Source: Amylibacter sp.
GTDB lineage: Bacteria > Pseudomonadota > Alphaproteobacteria > Rhodobacterales > Rhodobacteraceae
NCBI GenBank assembly: GCA_021775355.1
Contig: JAJFHZ010000030.1
Coordinates: 1 to 64,000, forward strand
Direction: 5' to 3'
Length of the DNA: 64,000 nucleotides
A program made the translations under genes and the position numbers. This document shows positions 17,816 to 27,191 of this stretch, piece by piece (within the stretch, counting starts at the first letter, position 1; every line of letters starts with the position of its first letter). Below the pieces are notes generated by a model, which saw only the letters and a program-made list of their open reading frames with translations, did not search any database and had not been told where the DNA came from.

Positions 17816-19138
17816 ATGGCTGATCTATTCGATACAATTGGCGCTAAGCCCCCTGAAGCGGAAAAAATAACGCCGTTGGCTGATCGTATCCGCCCGCAGG
17901 CTTTGCAAGAGGTTATCGGCCAACAGCACCTTATCGGTGACAAAGGCGCGTTGACGTTGATGCTTGCGTCTAACTCTTTGGCCTCGATTATATTCTGGGG
18001 GCCGCCCGGGGTTGGTAAAACTACACTGGCGCGTTTGCTGGCCAATTCCACGGATATGAAATTCGTCCAGATCAGCGCAATATTTTCGGGCATCGCGGAT
18101 TTGAAAAAGGTATTTGAAGCGGCTCGTTTGCGCCGTTCAAATGGCAAACAAACGCTGCTTTTCGTTGACGAGATACACAGGTTCAACAAATCGCAACAAG
18201 ATAGCTTCTTACCGTTCATGGAGGACGGCACGATTGTTTTGGTTGGGGCGACAACGGAAAATCCGTCGTTTGAATTGAACTCGGCCCTGTTGTCACGGTC
18301 ACAAGTGCTTGTGCTGGAACGGCTGGAACTGAAAGATCTGGAACTGATGGCGCAACGGGCTGAAGCGGAGTTGAAAAAGAAACTGCCGCTGAAAGCCCCC
18401 GCACGTGAAGCGCTGCTGGAAATGGCTGATGGTGACGGGCGTAGCCTGCTGAACCTGATTGAACAGTGCTTCAGCTGGAATGTGAAAAAACCGATTGATG
18501 TGGATGAGTTGTCAAAACGCTTGCAAAGACGTGCAGCACAATATGACAAGTCGGGTGACGGGCATTACAACCTGATCTCGGCCCTTCATAAATCCGTGCG
18601 GGGATCTGACCCCGACGCAGCACTTTATTGGTTCACTCGTATGTTGGACGGTGGTGAAGACCCGCGCTATCTGGCACGGCGCATCACACGTATGGCGGTC
18701 GAGGACATTGGCCTTGCCGATCCAAACGCGCAAGCCGTGTGTTTGCAATCTTGGCAGACCTTTGAACGTCTGGGCAGCCCGGAAGGTGAGTTGGCTTTGG
18801 CCCAAGCAGTGATTTATCTGGCTTTGGCGCCGAAATCCAATGCCGCCTATGCTGCTTATAAAGCTGCTTATGCGCAGGCAAAGTCGACGGGATCAAAGCC
18901 GCCACCGAAACATATTTTGAATGCACCAACAAGCATGATGAAAGATCAGGGATATGGTGCCGGATATGCTTATGATCATGATGCGGAAGACGGGTTTTCC
19001 GGCCAAAACTATTTCCCTGACGATATGCACCGTGGGGTTTATTATTTCCCTGTTGAGCGCGGACAGGAACGCGAATTCAAGAAGCGTCTGGATTATTTCG
19101 CTAAATTGCGTGCTAAAAGAAACGCGGATCAGAAATAA
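17816..19138 (+). CDS. rarA: Replication-associated recombination ATPase RarA (MgsA)
   Basis: AAA+ ATPase acting at stalled replication forks, related to clamp loaders. The 440-residue product has the clamp-loader-like start PLADRIRPQALQEVIGQQHL, Walker A GPPGVGKTT, Walker B region LFVDEIHRFNKSQQD and the MgsA C-terminal tetramerisation domain (GSKPPPKHILNAPTSMMK). The ATG at 17816 is preferred over 17780 because the protein then begins MADLFD, the family-like start. It forms a co-directional run with crcB, rluC and ATP12. Confidence 0.95.
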   Translation: MADLFDTIGAKPPEAEKITPLADRIRPQALQEVIGQQHLIGDKGALTLMLASNSLASIIFWGPPGVGKTTLARLLANSTDMKFVQISAIFSGIADLKKVFEAARLRRSNGKQTLLFVDEIHRFNKSQQDSFLPFMEDGTIVLVGATTENPSFELNSALLSRSQVLVLERLELKDLELMAQRAEAELKKKLPLKAPAREALLEMADGDGRSLLNLIEQCFSWNVKKPIDVDELSKRLQRRAAQYDKSGDGHYNLISALHKSVRGSDPDAALYWFTRMLDGGEDPRYLARRITRMAVEDIGLADPNAQAVCLQSWQTFERLGSPEGELALAQAVIYLALAPKSNAAYAAYKAAYAQAKSTGSKPPPKHILNAPTSMMKDQGYGAGYAYDHDAEDGFSGQNYFPDDMHRGVYYFPVERGQEREFKKRLDYFAKLRAKRNADQK

Positions 19139-19207
19139 ACACGGCTTTGCCCTCGTAACCCGTGGACAAGCACAGTAAGGATGCCGCGAATGATAGGGAT
19201 TTGGCAT

Positions 19208-19588
19208 ATGCTAAACACATTTGGACTTGTTGCACTGGGCGGTGCCATCGGTGCCATGCTGCGCTACGGCGTGGTTTTAACATCTGTGCGGATCATGGGA
19301 CCCGGTTTTCCAATGGGTACAATGATCGTGAATGTGGTTGGTTCTTTCGTGATGGGTATTGCGGCGGTATTGTTGATGCAACGCGGGCAGGGCAATGGGC
19401 TGGTACCGTTCGTGATGGTTGGTGTCCTTGGCGGCTTTACAACATTTTCATCGTTTTCACTGGATGCAATGATCTTGCTTGAAAAAGGGAAGATGGCGGC
19501 AGCGGCAACTTATGTCTTTGGGTCTGCCGGGTTTTCAATCACGGCATTATTCCTAGGGTTTTTCTTGGCGCGGAGTATCTGGATATGA
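19208..19588 (+). CDS. crcB: Fluoride channel CrcB/Fluc
   Basis: Small inner-membrane fluoride exporter acting as a dual-topology dimer. The 126-residue product has four hydrophobic helices and the signatures GGAIGAMLRYG, GTMIVNVVGSFVMG (with the pore Asn) and GVLGGFTTFSSFSLD (Phe box and sodium site). ATG 19208 is favoured by AGGGAT upstream; an ATG at 19181 would add nine residues. I looked for a fluoride riboswitch in the leader and did not recognise one. It overlaps the next gene by 4 bases (ATGA). Confidence 0.93.
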   Translation: MLNTFGLVALGGAIGAMLRYGVVLTSVRIMGPGFPMGTMIVNVVGSFVMGIAAVLLMQRGQGNGLVPFVMVGVLGGFTTFSSFSLDAMILLEKGKMAAAATYVFGSAGFSITALFLGFFLARSIWI

Positions 19589-20616
19589 GCAGGGTTCAAT
19601 TGATTGAGGTTGATAGTGACGGTGACGGGCAACGTCTGGATCGCTGGTTGCGCAAACAGTTTGAACAGTTAAGCCAAGTGCGTATCGAAAAGATGTGCCG
19701 CAAAGGGGATTTGCGGGTGAACAAGGGGCGCGTAAAAGCGGCAACCCGTCTGGAATTAGGCCAAACCGTGCGGGTGCCACCTATCCCCGATGATGTGTAT
19801 GAAGATCACGATAAGCGGGAATATCGTGTCACGGACGCGGATGCTGCAATGATTCAGTCTTGTGTGATCTACAAGGATGACGACATTATCGTGCTGAACA
19901 AGCCTGCAGGTTTGGCGGTGCAAGGTGGCACCAAAACCAATGTGCATATTGATGGCTTGTCGGAAGCCCTGAAGTTTGGTCTGGACAGTAAGCCAAAACT
20001 GGTGCACCGCCTTGATCGCGATACTTCAGGCGTCTTGTTGCTGGCGCGAAACGGCAAAGCGGCGCAAGGACTGGCGAAAGCATTCCAGTCGCGCGGCACC
20101 CGCAAGATTTACTGGGCGGCGGTGGCAGGGGTTGTACGGCCCAAGCTGGGGACGATCCGCTTCGGTCTGGTTAAGGCAGGCGGTGGTGGAGCCGAAAAGA
20201 TGTATTGTGTACACCCGAGAGATATTGAAAATACCAAGGGCGCAAAGCGGGCAACGACGGATTATGCAACCATTCAGGAACTTGGCCGACGTGTAAGCTG
20301 GATGGCATTGGTGCCGATCACAGGGCGCACGCACCAATTACGCGCCCATATGGCAGAGATAGGCAACCCGATCATTGGTGACGGTAAATACGGTGGCAAC
20401 AGCCAGTCGAATGAGGGTGATGGTTGGGGGGCACAGCTGGGCGGCGAGATTAGTCGCAAGCTGCATCTGCATGCGCGATCAATTTCTTTTGATCATCCGA
20501 TCACGGGGCGGCGGATGAACTTTACAGCCGAAATGCCTGATCATATGAAACGTACTTGGGCGTTTCTGGGTTGGGATCAGGCTGAGGCACCAGCCGATCC
20601 GTTTGAAGAGGATTAA
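19585..20616 (+). CDS. rluC: RluA-family 23S rRNA pseudouridine synthase, RluC-like
   Basis: Converts specific uridines of 23S rRNA to pseudouridine. The 343-residue product has an N-terminal S4 RNA-binding domain (about 12-75, LDRWLRKQFEQLSQVRIEKM) and the catalytic RluA domain with HRLDRDTSGVLLLAR, which contains the catalytic aspartate. Whether it is the RluC or RluD orthologue is not certain from sequence; the symbol is by resemblance. It is translationally coupled to crcB. Confidence 0.85.
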   Translation: MSRVQLIEVDSDGDGQRLDRWLRKQFEQLSQVRIEKMCRKGDLRVNKGRVKAATRLELGQTVRVPPIPDDVYEDHDKREYRVTDADAAMIQSCVIYKDDDIIVLNKPAGLAVQGGTKTNVHIDGLSEALKFGLDSKPKLVHRLDRDTSGVLLLARNGKAAQGLAKAFQSRGTRKIYWAAVAGVVRPKLGTIRFGLVKAGGGGAEKMYCVHPRDIENTKGAKRATTDYATIQELGRRVSWMALVPITGRTHQLRAHMAEIGNPIIGDGKYGGNSQSNEGDGWGAQLGGEISRKLHLHARSISFDHPITGRRMNFTAEMPDHMKRTWAFLGWDQAEAPADPFEED

Positions 20617-20621
20617 GTGCG

Positions 20622-21329
20622 ATGGCTGAATGGGAACAAAAGGTTTTCTGGTCGGTTGTGGATGTCGAACAAGGCGATGACGGGTTCAAGGTTTTACTGG
20701 ACGGGCGTAATTTAAAGACACCGGCAAAATCAACATTGCAAGTTCCTACAAGGGCATTGGCAGAAGGGATTGCGGCTGAATGGCGTTCCCTGAAAGATAA
20801 GGTTGACCCTGAAGCGTTGCCGCTGACAAAACTGGCGAATGCCGCGATTGACAAGATTGCAGTGCAATCAGAACCGATCATTGAAATGCTTGCCGAATAC
20901 GCCACAACGGATCTTTTGTGTTACCGCGCAACCTCGCCCAAAGGACTTGCCGATCGTCAGGAACAGATATGGCAACCGCTGTTGGATTGGTTTTCCGATA
21001 TCCATAATGTTGGGTTGGAGGTTGGTAGTGGTGTCATGCCCATTCGTCAACCAACGCAAGTTCTGACAGATTGTGCGGCAATATTAAAAACCTATTCACA
21101 TTATGAACTGGCGGCGGTTTATGATTTGATCACTTTGTCGGGATCTTTTGTTATCGGTGTTGCAACGGCGGCAGGGAAGATCGACGTAAAAGATGCCTGG
21201 GCCGCCTCTAGAATTGATGAAGACTGGCAAATTGCGAAATGGGGCGAAGATGAAGATGCAATGTCTCTTGCCGCGACTCGCCAAAATGCATTTGAACGTG
21301 CTGCATTTATTCTAACTTTGCTCAAATAA
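20622..21329 (+). CDS. ATP12-type F1-ATPase assembly chaperone
   Basis: Homologue of mitochondrial ATP12, which chaperones the F1 alpha subunit during ATP synthase assembly; found in alphaproteobacteria. The 235-residue product has the conserved FKVLLDGRNLKTPAKSTLQVPT start, AAEWRSLKDKVDPEALPLTKLANAAID and the central LLCYRA motif. It starts 5 bases after the pseudouridine synthase stop and ends the rarA-crcB-rluC run. Confidence 0.92.
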   Translation: MAEWEQKVFWSVVDVEQGDDGFKVLLDGRNLKTPAKSTLQVPTRALAEGIAAEWRSLKDKVDPEALPLTKLANAAIDKIAVQSEPIIEMLAEYATTDLLCYRATSPKGLADRQEQIWQPLLDWFSDIHNVGLEVGSGVMPIRQPTQVLTDCAAILKTYSHYELAAVYDLITLSGSFVIGVATAAGKIDVKDAWAASRIDEDWQIAKWGEDEDAMSLAATRQNAFERAAFILTLLK

Positions 21330-21533
21330 CAGATAACAAATAGTGAAAATGCCGAAAGAAAACACAAAATCTAGTATTTACGCTAGGAAATATCCACTCA
21401 TCCCTTGACCTTAAACCAAAGTCCTGACCAAATGTGGTACCAGAAATAGAGGGGATTCCCCAATGTTCTGGAAATTGGCTAAAATGGCCGGGAGAAAGCC
21501 CCGATAGGGGCAGACCATCAGGAAGAGGTAAAC
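21330..21533 (+). promoter_or_regulatory. bztA leader with two small hairpins
   Basis: The 204-base gap before bztA includes a TTGACC (21405-21410) without a good -10, a GGGGATTCCCC palindrome (21451-21461) and a GCCCC-GATA-GGGGC hairpin (21498-21511) just before the AGGAAGAGG ribosome site. These may shape expression of the abundant binding protein; no known riboswitch is recognised. Confidence 0.35.
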
Positions 21534-22553
21534 ATGAAAAAATCTGTATTTATTGGTACGCTAGCTGCTGCATCTGTGACAGCGGGACTGGCTGCCGCCG
21601 GAACGCTTGACGATGTCAAAGCTGCTGGCGAATTGAAATGTGGCGTGTCCACAGGCGTTGTTGGCTTTGCAGCCGCTGACGCAAACGGTGTTTGGGACGG
21701 TTTTGACGTAGCTGTATGTCGCTCTGTTGCAGCCGCTGTTCTGGGTGACGGCAACAAAGTTAAGTTTGTTCCAACAACTGGTAAAACACGCTTCACAGCA
21801 TTGGCTTCTGGTGAAGTTGATATGTTGGCACGTAACACAACATGGACATACTCACGCGACATCGACCTGAAGTTTGATTTCGTTGGCGTGAACTACTATG
21901 ACGGCCAAGGCTTCATGGCACCTAAAGCATTGGGTGTTGCAAGTGCAAAAGACCTAGACGGTGCAACTGTTTGTATCCAAACTGGTACAACTACAGAGCT
22001 GAACTTGGCGGATTTCTTCCGTTCAAACAACATCTCTTACGAGCCAGTGCCGATTGAAACAAACTCTGAAGCACAAGCACAATACTTAGCCGGTGCATGT
22101 GATGTTTTCACAACTGACGCATCTGGCCTAGCTGCAACGCGTGCGACATTCGAAAAACCAGACGATCACGTAGTTCTACCTGAAATTATTTCAAAAGAGC
22201 CTTTGGGCCCACTTGTTCGCCATGGCGACAACCAATGGGGCGACGTTGTTCGCTGGACTTTGAATGCTTTGATTTCAGCTGAAGAGCTGGGTATCACATC
22301 AGCAAACGTTGATAAATTGGCAGCCGCTGCTGGCAATAACCCAGAGGTCAACCGTATGTTGGGCACAGAAGGTGACTTGGGCGCTATGCTTGGTCTGGAC
22401 AAAAGCTGGGCACATCGCGCGATTGCTGTAAACGGCAACTACGGTGAACTCTTTGAGAAAAACATCGGCGAAGCAACACCTGTTGGTCTTGCACGCGGTC
22501 TGAACGCACAGTGGACAGACGGTGGTCTGATTTACTCTCCACCTTTCCGTTAA
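21534..22553 (+). CDS. bztA: General L-amino-acid ABC transporter, periplasmic binding protein
   Basis: Periplasmic receptor of a broad-specificity amino-acid importer (Bzt/Aap family; glutamate, glutamine, aspartate and asparagine in Rhodobacter). The 339-residue product has a signal peptide (1-22, cleaved after Ala), then the solute-binding domain beginning TLDDVKAAGELKCGVS, with FTALASGEVDMLARNTTWT typical of AapJ/BztA. A strong hairpin after the stop should enrich bztA mRNA over the membrane genes. Confidence 0.95.
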   Translation: MKKSVFIGTLAAASVTAGLAAAGTLDDVKAAGELKCGVSTGVVGFAAADANGVWDGFDVAVCRSVAAAVLGDGNKVKFVPTTGKTRFTALASGEVDMLARNTTWTYSRDIDLKFDFVGVNYYDGQGFMAPKALGVASAKDLDGATVCIQTGTTTELNLADFFRSNNISYEPVPIETNSEAQAQYLAGACDVFTTDASGLAATRATFEKPDDHVVLPEIISKEPLGPLVRHGDNQWGDVVRWTLNALISAEELGITSANVDKLAAAAGNNPEVNRMLGTEGDLGAMLGLDKSWAHRAIAVNGNYGELFEKNIGEATPVGLARGLNAQWTDGGLIYSPPFR

Positions 22554-22565
22554 TCGGTTAAAGTC

Positions 22566-22594
22566 AAGGGCGCGGCAAAGGCCGCGCCCTTTTC
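22566..22594 (+). terminator. Terminator/attenuator after bztA
   Basis: A perfect 11-bp GC-rich stem (AAGGGCGCGGC with GCCGCGCCCTT) around AAAG is followed by TTT. It lies between bztA and bztB, where partial termination would yield more binding protein than permease. Confidence 0.85.
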
Positions 22595-22637
22595 ATATCT
22601 ATAACACAAAAATATAACCTGAGGCACAATCGCCGGA

Positions 22638-22652
22638 ACGTGTTCAACACGT
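22638..22652. promoter_or_regulatory. ACGTGTT-C-AACACGT inverted repeat before bztB
   Basis: Perfect 7-base arms around one base, located 45 bases before the bztB start and after the bztA terminator. The form suits a dimeric regulator's operator; no regulator is identified. Confidence 0.4.
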
Positions 22653-22697
22653 CAGTGTAGAAATTGTCGCCCAACCAACAAAAGGGGGTGTAGGCGT

Positions 22698-23915
22698 ATG
22701 TCTACCATAACCGATCCAGAACAGGGCGGCTTCCGAATTAGCATGTTGCTATACGATACCCGGTACCGTTCAATTACGATCCAAATCATTGCCCTGATCG
22801 GGTTTCTACTGGCGCTTGGGTGGTTAATAGGAAACGCTGCACAAAACCTTGCCGCTTTAGGCAAGCCGCTTAACTTTAGTTTTTTAGGTGATACATCAGG
22901 CTATGACATCAACCAGCGTTTGATTGAATATAACTCGCAGATGACCCATGGGCGCGCAGCAGTTGTCGGACTGTTGAACACACTTCTTGTTGCCGTATTG
23001 GGCTGTATTACAGCGACGGTTATTGGGGTCATTATCGGTGTTTTGCGTCTGTCAAAAAACTGGATCATTGCCAAAATAATGACGGTTTACATTGAAACTT
23101 TCAGGAATGTTCCTGTGCTTCTTTGGATCATTATGACTATGGCGATTTTCATTGAAGTTTTCCCGAAGCCAAGTGACTTTCGTGGGGCTGATGCGGTCGC
23201 GTCCATGAAACTGTTTGAAAGTGTAGCTGTTACAAATCGCGGAATTTTCATTCCGTCACCGATTTTTGGTAGCGGTTCGATGGCCGTCATAGCCGTCTTT
23301 ATCTTGTCAATTGTAGGCATATTCGTCTTTGGACGCTGGGCCCATAAACGCCAAGATGAGACTGGGCAAATTTTGCCAACTTTTTGGATTAAACTTGCTA
23401 TTTTCTTTGTTCCTTCAATCATTGTATTTTACGTATTGGGCCAGCCCATTAGCTTGGAATACCCTGTCCTGAAAGGCTTTAATTTCAAGGGCGGGTTCCA
23501 CATGCGGAACTCTTTGATAGCACTTTGGTTTGCCTTGTCGCTTTATACGGCGGCCTTTATCGCGGAAACGGTACGTTCCGGCATTCAGGCGGTTTCCAAA
23601 GGTCAAACGGAAGCAGCGGCGGCCCTTGGGCTTCGACCCGGTCGGATCACAAGTCTGGTGGTTTTGCCACAAGCCTTGCGGGTGATCATCCCACCGATGA
23701 TTTCGCAATATATGAACCTGACCAAAAACTCGTCACTGGCGATTGCGGTTGGCTATATGGATATCACGGGTACTTTGGGTGGCGTTACGTTGAACCAGAC
23801 GGGTCGTGAAATGGAAAGCTTGATGATACTGATGGCGATCTACCTGACCATATCCTTAACCATTTCAACGGTCATGAATGTATACAATGAACGTGTTAAG
23901 CTGAGGGAGCGTTGA
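22698..23915 (+). CDS. bztB: General L-amino-acid ABC transporter, permease BztB
   Basis: One of two inner-membrane permeases. The 405-residue product has a His/Glu/Gln-type amino-acid permease core with the EAA-like loop QTEAAAALGLRPGRITSLVVLP near residues 300-320 and an insertion between the first and later helices that is typical of BztB/AapQ. The ABC-permease start is around residue 90 (VGLLNTLLVAVLG). GGGGG precedes the ATG; bztC follows after one base. Confidence 0.94.
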   Translation: MSTITDPEQGGFRISMLLYDTRYRSITIQIIALIGFLLALGWLIGNAAQNLAALGKPLNFSFLGDTSGYDINQRLIEYNSQMTHGRAAVVGLLNTLLVAVLGCITATVIGVIIGVLRLSKNWIIAKIMTVYIETFRNVPVLLWIIMTMAIFIEVFPKPSDFRGADAVASMKLFESVAVTNRGIFIPSPIFGSGSMAVIAVFILSIVGIFVFGRWAHKRQDETGQILPTFWIKLAIFFVPSIIVFYVLGQPISLEYPVLKGFNFKGGFHMRNSLIALWFALSLYTAAFIAETVRSGIQAVSKGQTEAAAALGLRPGRITSLVVLPQALRVIIPPMISQYMNLTKNSSLAIAVGYMDITGTLGGVTLNQTGREMESLMILMAIYLTISLTISTVMNVYNERVKLRER

Positions 23916-23916
23916 T

Positions 23917-25215
23917 ATGAGTAATGTTTCATACGTCCGCACGGTAATGCTGCAAGAGCAGGCACCGCCGGCATCACAAGCAGGCATTGTCAAATGGCTT
24001 CGGGAAAATATGTTTTCGAATATTCCCAACAGCATTCTGTCAATTGCAGCGCTTTGGGCAATTTACTATGTCCTAAATGATGTTTTGCCTTGGGCTTTTC
24101 AGTCTTCATGGAATGCGAAATCATTGGGAGAGTGTCGTAGTGTTATTGCGGCAGCATACGGTGAAGGTGCGTCCGGCGCATGTTGGGCGGTTATCAATGA
24201 CCGGTTCCTGCAATTAGTCTTCGGGTTCTACCCGAGTGAATTGTACTGGCGCCCTATCGTGGCCTTTGTTCTGATGTTTGCGGCCATTGCCCCGGTATTG
24301 TTCGACGGCCTGCCCAGAAAGATGCTCAGGTTTACCATGATCTATCCGTTCTTTGCGTTCTGGTTGCTGTGGGGTGGCTCTTTATGGGTTCCCCTGATGA
24401 TCATTGCAGGCTTTGTTCTAGGCTATTTGGCATTTGGTGTTGTAAGCAAAATGGCAAGCTCACTGGTGGGGATGATCGCGGCTGTTCTGGTACCTATTTT
24501 ATGGTGGCTGTTCTTAGCTGGGGATGTTGCAACTATGCTGCAATCCATTATACCGCTGTCAATCGAGGCCGTGTCGTCATCCAATTTCGGCGGCTTTATG
24601 TTGTCGATTACAATTGGTGTGATCGGTATTGCCCTGTCATTGCCTATCGGTATTGTTTTGGCACTTGGGCGTCAGTCTGATCTGATGATTGTCAAAGTTA
24701 TTTGTGTCGGTTTTATCGAGTTTATTCGCGGTGTGCCTTTGATCACTTTGTTGTTCGTGGCATCTACACTGTTGAATTACTTTATGCCGCCGGGCACTAA
24801 CTTTGATCTGATCTTGCGTGTTATCATCATGGTAACCCTGTTTGCATCGGCCTATATGGCGGAAGTGATCAGGGGTGGTTTGGCAGCATTGCCAAAAGGC
24901 CAATATGAAGGTGCTGACAGTCTGGGACTGGATTTCTGGCAGTCCACACGGTTGATTATCATGCCACAGGCCCTTAAGATCTCTATCCCTAATATCGTAT
25001 CGTCATTCATCGGATTGTTCAAAGATACAACCCTTGTGTCGATCATCGGTCTTTTGGATCCGATCGGATTGTCCACAAATATTCGCGCGAACCAGGAATG
25101 GAACGGTGTTATCTGGGAACTATACGGCTTTATCGCCCTCGTGTTCTGGGTTTTCTGTTTCTCAATGTCTCGTTACTCAATGTATCTGGAGCGCAAGCTT
25201 CAGACAGGCCACTAA
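23917..25215 (+). CDS. bztC: General L-amino-acid ABC transporter, permease BztC
   Basis: Second permease, pairing with BztB. The 432-residue product has a long N-terminal part with several helices before the conserved core, which includes IEFIRGVPLITLLF, the EAA loop GQYEGADSLGLDFWQSTRLI and FIGLFKDTTLVSIIGL. The length and layout match BztC/AapM. Confidence 0.94.
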   Translation: MSNVSYVRTVMLQEQAPPASQAGIVKWLRENMFSNIPNSILSIAALWAIYYVLNDVLPWAFQSSWNAKSLGECRSVIAAAYGEGASGACWAVINDRFLQLVFGFYPSELYWRPIVAFVLMFAAIAPVLFDGLPRKMLRFTMIYPFFAFWLLWGGSLWVPLMIIAGFVLGYLAFGVVSKMASSLVGMIAAVLVPILWWLFLAGDVATMLQSIIPLSIEAVSSSNFGGFMLSITIGVIGIALSLPIGIVLALGRQSDLMIVKVICVGFIEFIRGVPLITLLFVASTLLNYFMPPGTNFDLILRVIIMVTLFASAYMAEVIRGGLAALPKGQYEGADSLGLDFWQSTRLIIMPQALKISIPNIVSSFIGLFKDTTLVSIIGLLDPIGLSTNIRANQEWNGVIWELYGFIALVFWVFCFSMSRYSMYLERKLQTGH

Positions 25216-25227
25216 GGAGTTACTCTC

Positions 25228-25998
25228 ATGGCTAATGCAAAAAAGAAGTTGGTTGTCTCTGACAAAGTTGCAATCCAAATCGAAAATATGAATAAATGGT
25301 ACGGTTCATTCCATGTTCTAAAAGACATCGACCTGACGGTTTATCAGGGTGAACGGATTGTGGTCTGCGGACCTTCGGGTTCCGGTAAATCAACGCTGAT
25401 CCGTTGCATCAATGCACTGGAAGAGCATCAGCAGGGTAAGATCACGGTTGACGGGACACACCTGTCGTCTGATCTGAAAAACATTGATGCAATCCGGTCA
25501 GAGGTGGGGATGTGTTTCCAACACTTCAACCTGTTCCCGCATTTGTCGATCTTGGACAACTGTACTTTGGCACCGATCTGGGTGCGCAAAATCCCCAAGA
25601 AAGAAGCTGAAGCAACCGCGATGCATTTCCTTGAAAAAGTGAAAATCCCGGAGCAGGCTGATAAGTTCCCGGGCCAGCTGTCCGGTGGTCAGCAACAACG
25701 TGTGGCTATTGCGCGTTCTTTGTGCATGCAACCGCGTATCATGTTGTTCGATGAGCCGACATCCGCACTTGACCCCGAAATGATCAAAGAGGTTCTGGAT
25801 ACAATGATCGAACTTGCCGAAGAAGGCATGACAATGATTTGTGTGACCCACGAGATGGGCTTTGCCCGCCAAGTGGCAAACCGCGTGATCTTTATGGATG
25901 CGGGCCAGATTGTGGAACAAAATGAACCTGAAGAGTTCTTTAACAACCCGCAATCAGAGCGGACACAACTGTTCCTGAGCCAGATTTTAGGACACTAA
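25228..25998 (+). CDS. bztD: General L-amino-acid ABC transporter, ATPase BztD
   Basis: ATP-hydrolysing subunit of the importer. The 256-residue product has Walker [11 protein letters not shown]-loop region [10 protein letters not shown], signature [13 protein letters not shown], Walker [14 protein letters not shown] and the switch histidine in [16 protein letters not shown] precedes the ATG. It closes the bztABCD operon before a terminator. Confidence 0.96.
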   Translation: MANAKKKLVVSDKVAIQIENMNKWYGSFHVLKDIDLTVYQGERIVVCGPSGSGKSTLIRCINALEEHQQGKITVDGTHLSSDLKNIDAIRSEVGMCFQHFNLFPHLSILDNCTLAPIWVRKIPKKEAEATAMHFLEKVKIPEQADKFPGQLSGGQQQRVAIARSLCMQPRIMLFDEPTSALDPEMIKEVLDTMIELAEEGMTMICVTHEMGFARQVANRVIFMDAGQIVEQNEPEEFFNNPQSERTQLFLSQILGH

Positions 25999-26015
25999 GT
26001 TTAAAATAATTAAAG

Positions 26016-26043
26016 AAAGCCCCTTTTATAAGGGGCTTTTTTA
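26016..26043. terminator. Bidirectional terminator between bztD and sixA-like gene
   Basis: A perfect 10-bp stem (AAAGCCCCTT with AAGGGGCTTT) around TTAT with A and T tracts on its flanks lies between convergent genes and can serve both. Confidence 0.85.
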
Positions 26044-26544
26044 TGCCCCCAACTCGCGCGGGATAACGAAAGAATGCAATTGACCTGATCGTAATTGCAA
26101 CTCTGACCAGTCATCAATTTCAAAGTCAATGATTGTGGTGGCTGTAGTCGGGTATCTGAAAAAATTATCGCTTTTGGGGACGGTTTTCAGCAGCTCTTCT
26201 GCAAAGGCGGCAATGCCGGGGTTATGGCCCAACATCAGCACAGTGTCATCGGTGGCCGCTTTCAGTTTTTCCAGCATATTGCCGACATGGGCATGGTAGA
26301 GTTTGCGGTCATATTGAGGGGTGATACCAAGGCCCAGAACCTGCTCCAGCCCGGCCCATGTTTCAACGCAGCGTGTAGCGGTTGAAGACATTACTTGGCC
26401 GGGAATATAGCGATTGTCGTTTAACCAATGTCCAAGTTTTGTAGTGGATTTTTGACCGCGACCATTCAGCGGGCGATCATGATCGGCTTGGCCCAGATTG
26501 GCCCAACTGGATTTGGCATGGCGCATTAGAATGATACGTTTCAT
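26041..26544 (-). CDS. SixA-type histidine phosphatase
   Basis: Member of the histidine phosphatase (phosphoglycerate mutase-like) superfamily. The 167-residue product begins with the catalytic RHG-type motif LMRHAKSSW, where His acts as phospho-acceptor, and has the second histidine in MLGHNPGI. It is closest to SixA, which in E. coli dephosphorylates phosphohistidine proteins such as PtsP or ArcB; the substrate here is unknown. It overlaps the upstream gene by 4 bases. Confidence 0.85.
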   Translation of the reverse strand: MKRIILMRHAKSSWANLGQADHDRPLNGRGQKSTTKLGHWLNDNRYIPGQVMSSTATRCVETWAGLEQVLGLGITPQYDRKLYHAHVGNMLEKLKAATDDTVLMLGHNPGIAAFAEELLKTVPKSDNFFRYPTTATTIIDFEIDDWSELQLRSGQLHSFVIPRELGA

Positions 26545-27191
26545 TTATTCCCCCGAAAAGCCCGCATGTGCAGTGCGGATTGTTCTGCCAGTCTGTTGGC
26601 CCCGACGCTGGCAGGGCAGGCGCGGCGTACCAGACAGCCCTGTGTCAAGCAGCTAGTCCCTGCGTTTGTATCCATATAGGCATGGCATTTCGGCACATCA
26701 TATCCGCTTGGATTTAACGCGTCTACAGGGCAGGCGGTAAGGCAGGGTTTATCATCGCATGTGTCACATGGATTATCAAAAGCCCGGGCAGGTAAATCCA
26801 ACCTGTCATCAAACGCAAGTGCGCCGCGATAAGACACCATCAACCCTGTCAGGTCATGTACCAGCATACCAACGGGAGAGTCCCATGCGCGCCTCGAGGC
26901 TTTGGCCCAGCTTAAAAAAGGCGCATAGGGCGGGCCCCCGAAGGGGAAAACTGGCTTTGCGCCCAAGTTTTGCGCGATTGCCGTTATAACTTTCGTTGAC
27001 CAGCGATCAATCGGGTCAGATTTTCCGTCCTGATAAATGTCGGACGCCGTGATGACATCCCAGAAATTATATGTGGGGCCAAGCAAAACCAATGTAGCTG
27101 CTCGACTGAAATCTTCAGCATCGGGGTGGAATGCACCGTAAATTTCCAGCCCATGATCCAACACGGCGGAACGGATTTGTTTCAGTCTCAT
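26541..27191 (-). CDS. 4Fe-4S dicluster ferredoxin-like protein
   Basis: A 216-residue protein whose C-terminal third holds two iron-sulfur cysteine sets: CDTCDDKPCLTACPVDAL (about 141-158) and CHAYMDTNAGTSC followed by GCLVRRACP. This layout resembles the ferredoxin part of epoxyqueuosine reductase (QueG) and related small proteins, but the cobalamin-binding part of QueG is absent. Function unknown. It is linked by 4-base overlaps to the desaturase-like gene upstream and the SixA-like gene downstream, so the three form one operon with argB. Confidence 0.8.
   Translation of the reverse strand: MRLKQIRSAVLDHGLEIYGAFHPDAEDFSRAATLVLLGPTYNFWDVITASDIYQDGKSDPIDRWSTKVITAIAQNLGAKPVFPFGGPPYAPFLSWAKASRRAWDSPVGMLVHDLTGLMVSYRGALAFDDRLDLPARAFDNPCDTCDDKPCLTACPVDALNPSGYDVPKCHAYMDTNAGTSCLTQGCLVRRACPASVGANRLAEQSALHMRAFRGNK

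Noticed and set aside
17731..18549. 272-codon Ser-rich minus-strand frame over rarA
   Set aside because: Antisense to a conserved ATPase; serine-rich composition is typical of reversed coding sequence.
19139..19207. Possible fluoride riboswitch before crcB
   Set aside because: The short gap after rarA does not show the conserved pseudoknot elements that I know for that class.
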